Assembly: GCA_964612995.1 (NCBI GenBank) | Contig: CAZTGE010000030.1 | Span: 1-35,198 of the forward strand | Source: SLQH01 sp964612995 | GTDB taxonomy: Bacteria; Planctomycetota; UBA11346 | Direction of reading: 5' to 3' | Length of the DNA stretch: 35,198 nt | Shown: positions 33,771 to 35,198 of the stretch, piece by piece | Numbering within the stretch: position 1 is the first letter of the stretch | Layout: each line of letters starts with the position of its first letter | Translations under genes and position numbers: made by a program | The notes under the pieces: model-generated | Seen by the model: only the letters and a program-made list of their open reading frames with translations | The model's database searches: none | Told to the model about the DNA's origin: nothing

Positions 33771-35024
33771 TCAGGCCCTGCCTTCCCGGGTGTAGCGCCG
33801 GGCAGTCATGTGGGCGAGCTTCTCGACCACGATCGAGCGGATGCGCTGGCCTTCCACCTGTTCCACCTGGAACAGCAGGTTGCGGTAGAGCAGGCGGTCG
33901 CCTTCGCTCGGGGTGACGCCGAGCATCTTGGCCACGAAGCCGGCGACGGTGCGGCAGCCGGCCATGTCCTCGTCTTCGAGCAGGGTCTCCCAGCCTTCGA
34001 TCGGGTGCGCGCCGGCCAGGCGCCAGCGGTTGGGGCCGATCAGCGCCGGTTCCGGGATCTCGGGCAGTTCCTCGCTCAGTCCCTGGCCGAGCAGTTCGTT
34101 GCCGAGGTGTGCAAGCGAGAGCATCCCGGCGGTGCCGCCGTACTCGTCGACCACCACGCCAACGGTACGGCGCGAGGCCTGGAACAGGCGCAAGGCCTGG
34201 GCCAGCGAGATCATCTCGGGGATGAACAGCGGCTTGCGCAGGCGTTTGGTCGGGCGTTGGTCGCGCAGCAGATCCTGGGCGCAGAGGGTGCCGATGCACT
34301 CCTCGTCGTCGTTGTGGATCAGGATCCACGGCGCCGGGCGTTCACGCAGCAGCTCGATTGCCTCCTCGCGATCGATGTCGGCCGGCATCGAGCAGCAGTC
34401 GACCCGATGGGTCATGACGTTGCGCACCGGGGTCTCGGACAGGTCGACCACCTCCTGCAGGCGGTCGTGGATCAGTTCGCTGACCACGCCGTGTTCCCGG
34501 CTGTGCTCGATCACCAGCTTGAGCTCGTCGCCGGTTACCGTGTTGGCCGACTGGGTCTCGATCTCGCCGCCGCCGAGGAAGCGCAGCACAGGGCCGAGCA
34601 CAACGCAGACCGGGCGAAGCGCGAGCGAGAGTACGGTGATCACCGGGGCGAAGACCCGCGCGAAGGCGACCGGAGTGCTGCTGGCGATGACCTTGGGCAG
34701 GATCTCGCCGGCCATGATCAGCGCGGCGAGACTGCCGAGCATGATGGCCGCGCGTTGCGCCGAGCCGTGGACCTGGGCCTGCCACTGCGCAGCGAGGGCG
34801 AAGTAGGCGATGTTGATCGCGTTGTTGGCACTGAGGATCACCAGCAGCAGGCGCGAGGGGGAATCCAGCAGACGGACCACCATCCGGCTGATGCCGTCGG
34901 TTTCGCGGTCGAGCTCGACCAGCTGGCCTTCGTTGATGCTGAACAGGGCCGTTTCCGAACCCGAGACCGTACCGGAGAGGACGATCAGCATCCCCAGCAG
35001 GGCGATGATCAGCAGCGGGTCCAT
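33771..35024 (-). CDS. CNNM/CorC-family transporter-like protein, full form
   Basis: A 417-residue paralogue of the next gene with the full architecture. The DUF21 membrane domain is about 1-170 (SGSETALFSINEGQL, ILSANNAINIAYFAL, IMAGEILPKVIA). A CBS pair is at about 190-320 (VIEHSREHGVVSELI, VVDLSETPVRNVMTHR, VGVVVDEYGGTAGMLSL) and a C-terminal CorC_HlyC domain at about 335-417. DEYGGT is the classical signature at the end of CBS2. These proteins are linked to Mg/Co efflux or uptake. ATG 35024 has CGGAG just upstream; a frame extension to 35102 is rejected. The tandem resembles full and short forms that may heterodimerise. Confidence 0.9.
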   Translation of the reverse strand: MDPLLIIALLGMLIVLSGTVSGSETALFSINEGQLVELDRETDGISRMVVRLLDSPSRLLLVILSANNAINIAYFALAAQWQAQVHGSAQRAAIMLGSLAALIMAGEILPKVIASSTPVAFARVFAPVITVLSLALRPVCVVLGPVLRFLGGGEIETQSANTVTGDELKLVIEHSREHGVVSELIHDRLQEVVDLSETPVRNVMTHRVDCCSMPADIDREEAIELLRERPAPWILIHNDDEECIGTLCAQDLLRDQRPTKRLRKPLFIPEMISLAQALRLFQASRRTVGVVVDEYGGTAGMLSLAHLGNELLGQGLSEELPEIPEPALIGPNRWRLAGAHPIEGWETLLEDEDMAGCRTVAGFVAKMLGVTPSEGDRLLYRNLLFQVEQVEGQRIRSIVVEKLAHMTARRYTREGRA

Positions 35025-35143
35025 GGCGCTCCGGGGGTGGAGGGGCGAGCGGGGACGCGATCCGCAGGTCGGGCGGTCGGCACTGTACGCAGCGTGGCAC
35101 ACTGCGCCGGGCCGGCAAGCTTGAGGCTTAAATCAGGCCGGTG

Positions 35144-35174
35144 GCCCAGCCAGGCCTGGCTGGGCTCCTTTTTG
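35144..35174 (+). terminator. Intrinsic terminator on the plus strand without an upstream gene
   Basis: Arms GCCCAGCCA and TGGCTGGGC with a GGCC loop (35144-35165) are followed by CTCCTTTTTG. It has the shape of a classical intrinsic terminator on the plus strand, but the nearest plus-strand gene ends at 32726. A second stem, GAGGGGGC/GCCCCCTC (about 35177-35195), closes the window. Confidence 0.55.
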
Positions 35175-35198
35175 CAGAGGGGGCGCTGCCCCCTCGCG

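Overview
The window is GC-rich bacterial DNA, densely coded on both strands. The best taxonomic clue is the 53-residue protein at 9479-9640, which matches the small basic protein regarded as a signature of the PVC superphylum (Planctomycetota, Verrucomicrobiota, Chlamydiota, Lentisphaerota). An LL-diaminopimelate aminotransferase (dapL), a DUF4954 protein, a membrane Ser/Thr kinase with DWG in place of DFG and a large secreted heparinase-like protein all fit that placement. I cannot name a phylum within PVC from sequence alone. Most of the window looks like ordinary chromosome; no phage, plasmid, CRISPR or transposase gene was seen.

Layout. 1-6.5 kb: a CAP-domain lipoprotein, a secreted helical-repeat protein, a 967-residue secreted heparinase II/III-like protein, then a minus-strand pair (nitroreductase and ferredoxin-type aldo/keto reductase). 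6.6-10.8 kb: a tRNA-dihydrouridine synthase overlapping tail to tail with a YceF/Maf pyrophosphatase, a coiled-coil protein, a short-form N-acetylglutamate synthase, the PVC small basic protein and GAPDH. 10.9-16 kb: a co-directional run of Ser/Thr kinase, glucosamine-6-phosphate deaminase (nagB), DUF4954 beta-helix protein (overlapping nagB by 8 bp) and a secreted coiled-coil protein. 16-18.8 kb: a tightly packed operon ribH-nusB-ribD-metallophosphatase with 4-bp start/stop overlaps and no FMN riboswitch. 18.9-21.4 kb: a Gfo/Idh/MocA oxidoreductase between two direct copies of an 84-bp repeat, a tract full of palindromes, and a predicted outer-membrane barrel. 21.7-25.7 kb: clpB with a candidate sigma-54 promoter, a DHH/DHHA1 phosphoesterase and tRNA-Leu(TAA). 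26-29 kb: a large secreted protein of unknown function, tRNA-Ala(GGC) and a small unknown protein. 29.1-35.2 kb: priA, dapL and two tandem CNNM/CorC-type membrane proteins.

The most interesting content is between the genes. At least three families of small non-coding repeats are dispersed here. Family A (804-902, 28941-29120) has TAGCCCG/CGGGCTA-type ends, and its first three bases are the stop codon of the upstream gene in both copies. Family B (6525, 21510, 25716, 25863, 27830) has 20-bp inverted ends and, in three copies, 9- to 10-of-10 flanking direct repeats that look like target-site duplications. Two of its copies carry the same nested 77-bp element, itself bounded by a duplicated GGCATG, while the copy at 6525 preserves the empty site. 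Family C (18881, 20268, 28198) is an 84-bp stem with an A5/T5 run that would act as an intrinsic terminator in one direction; two copies abut other hairpins. Large near-loopless palindromes occur beside or inside these repeats. They look like non-autonomous mobile elements whose transposase is elsewhere in the genome.

Several candidate promoters share a pattern of TTG-N15 to N17-TAGGAT or TATGNT (before ribH, tRNA-Ala, the small basic protein and the secreted protein at 27672).
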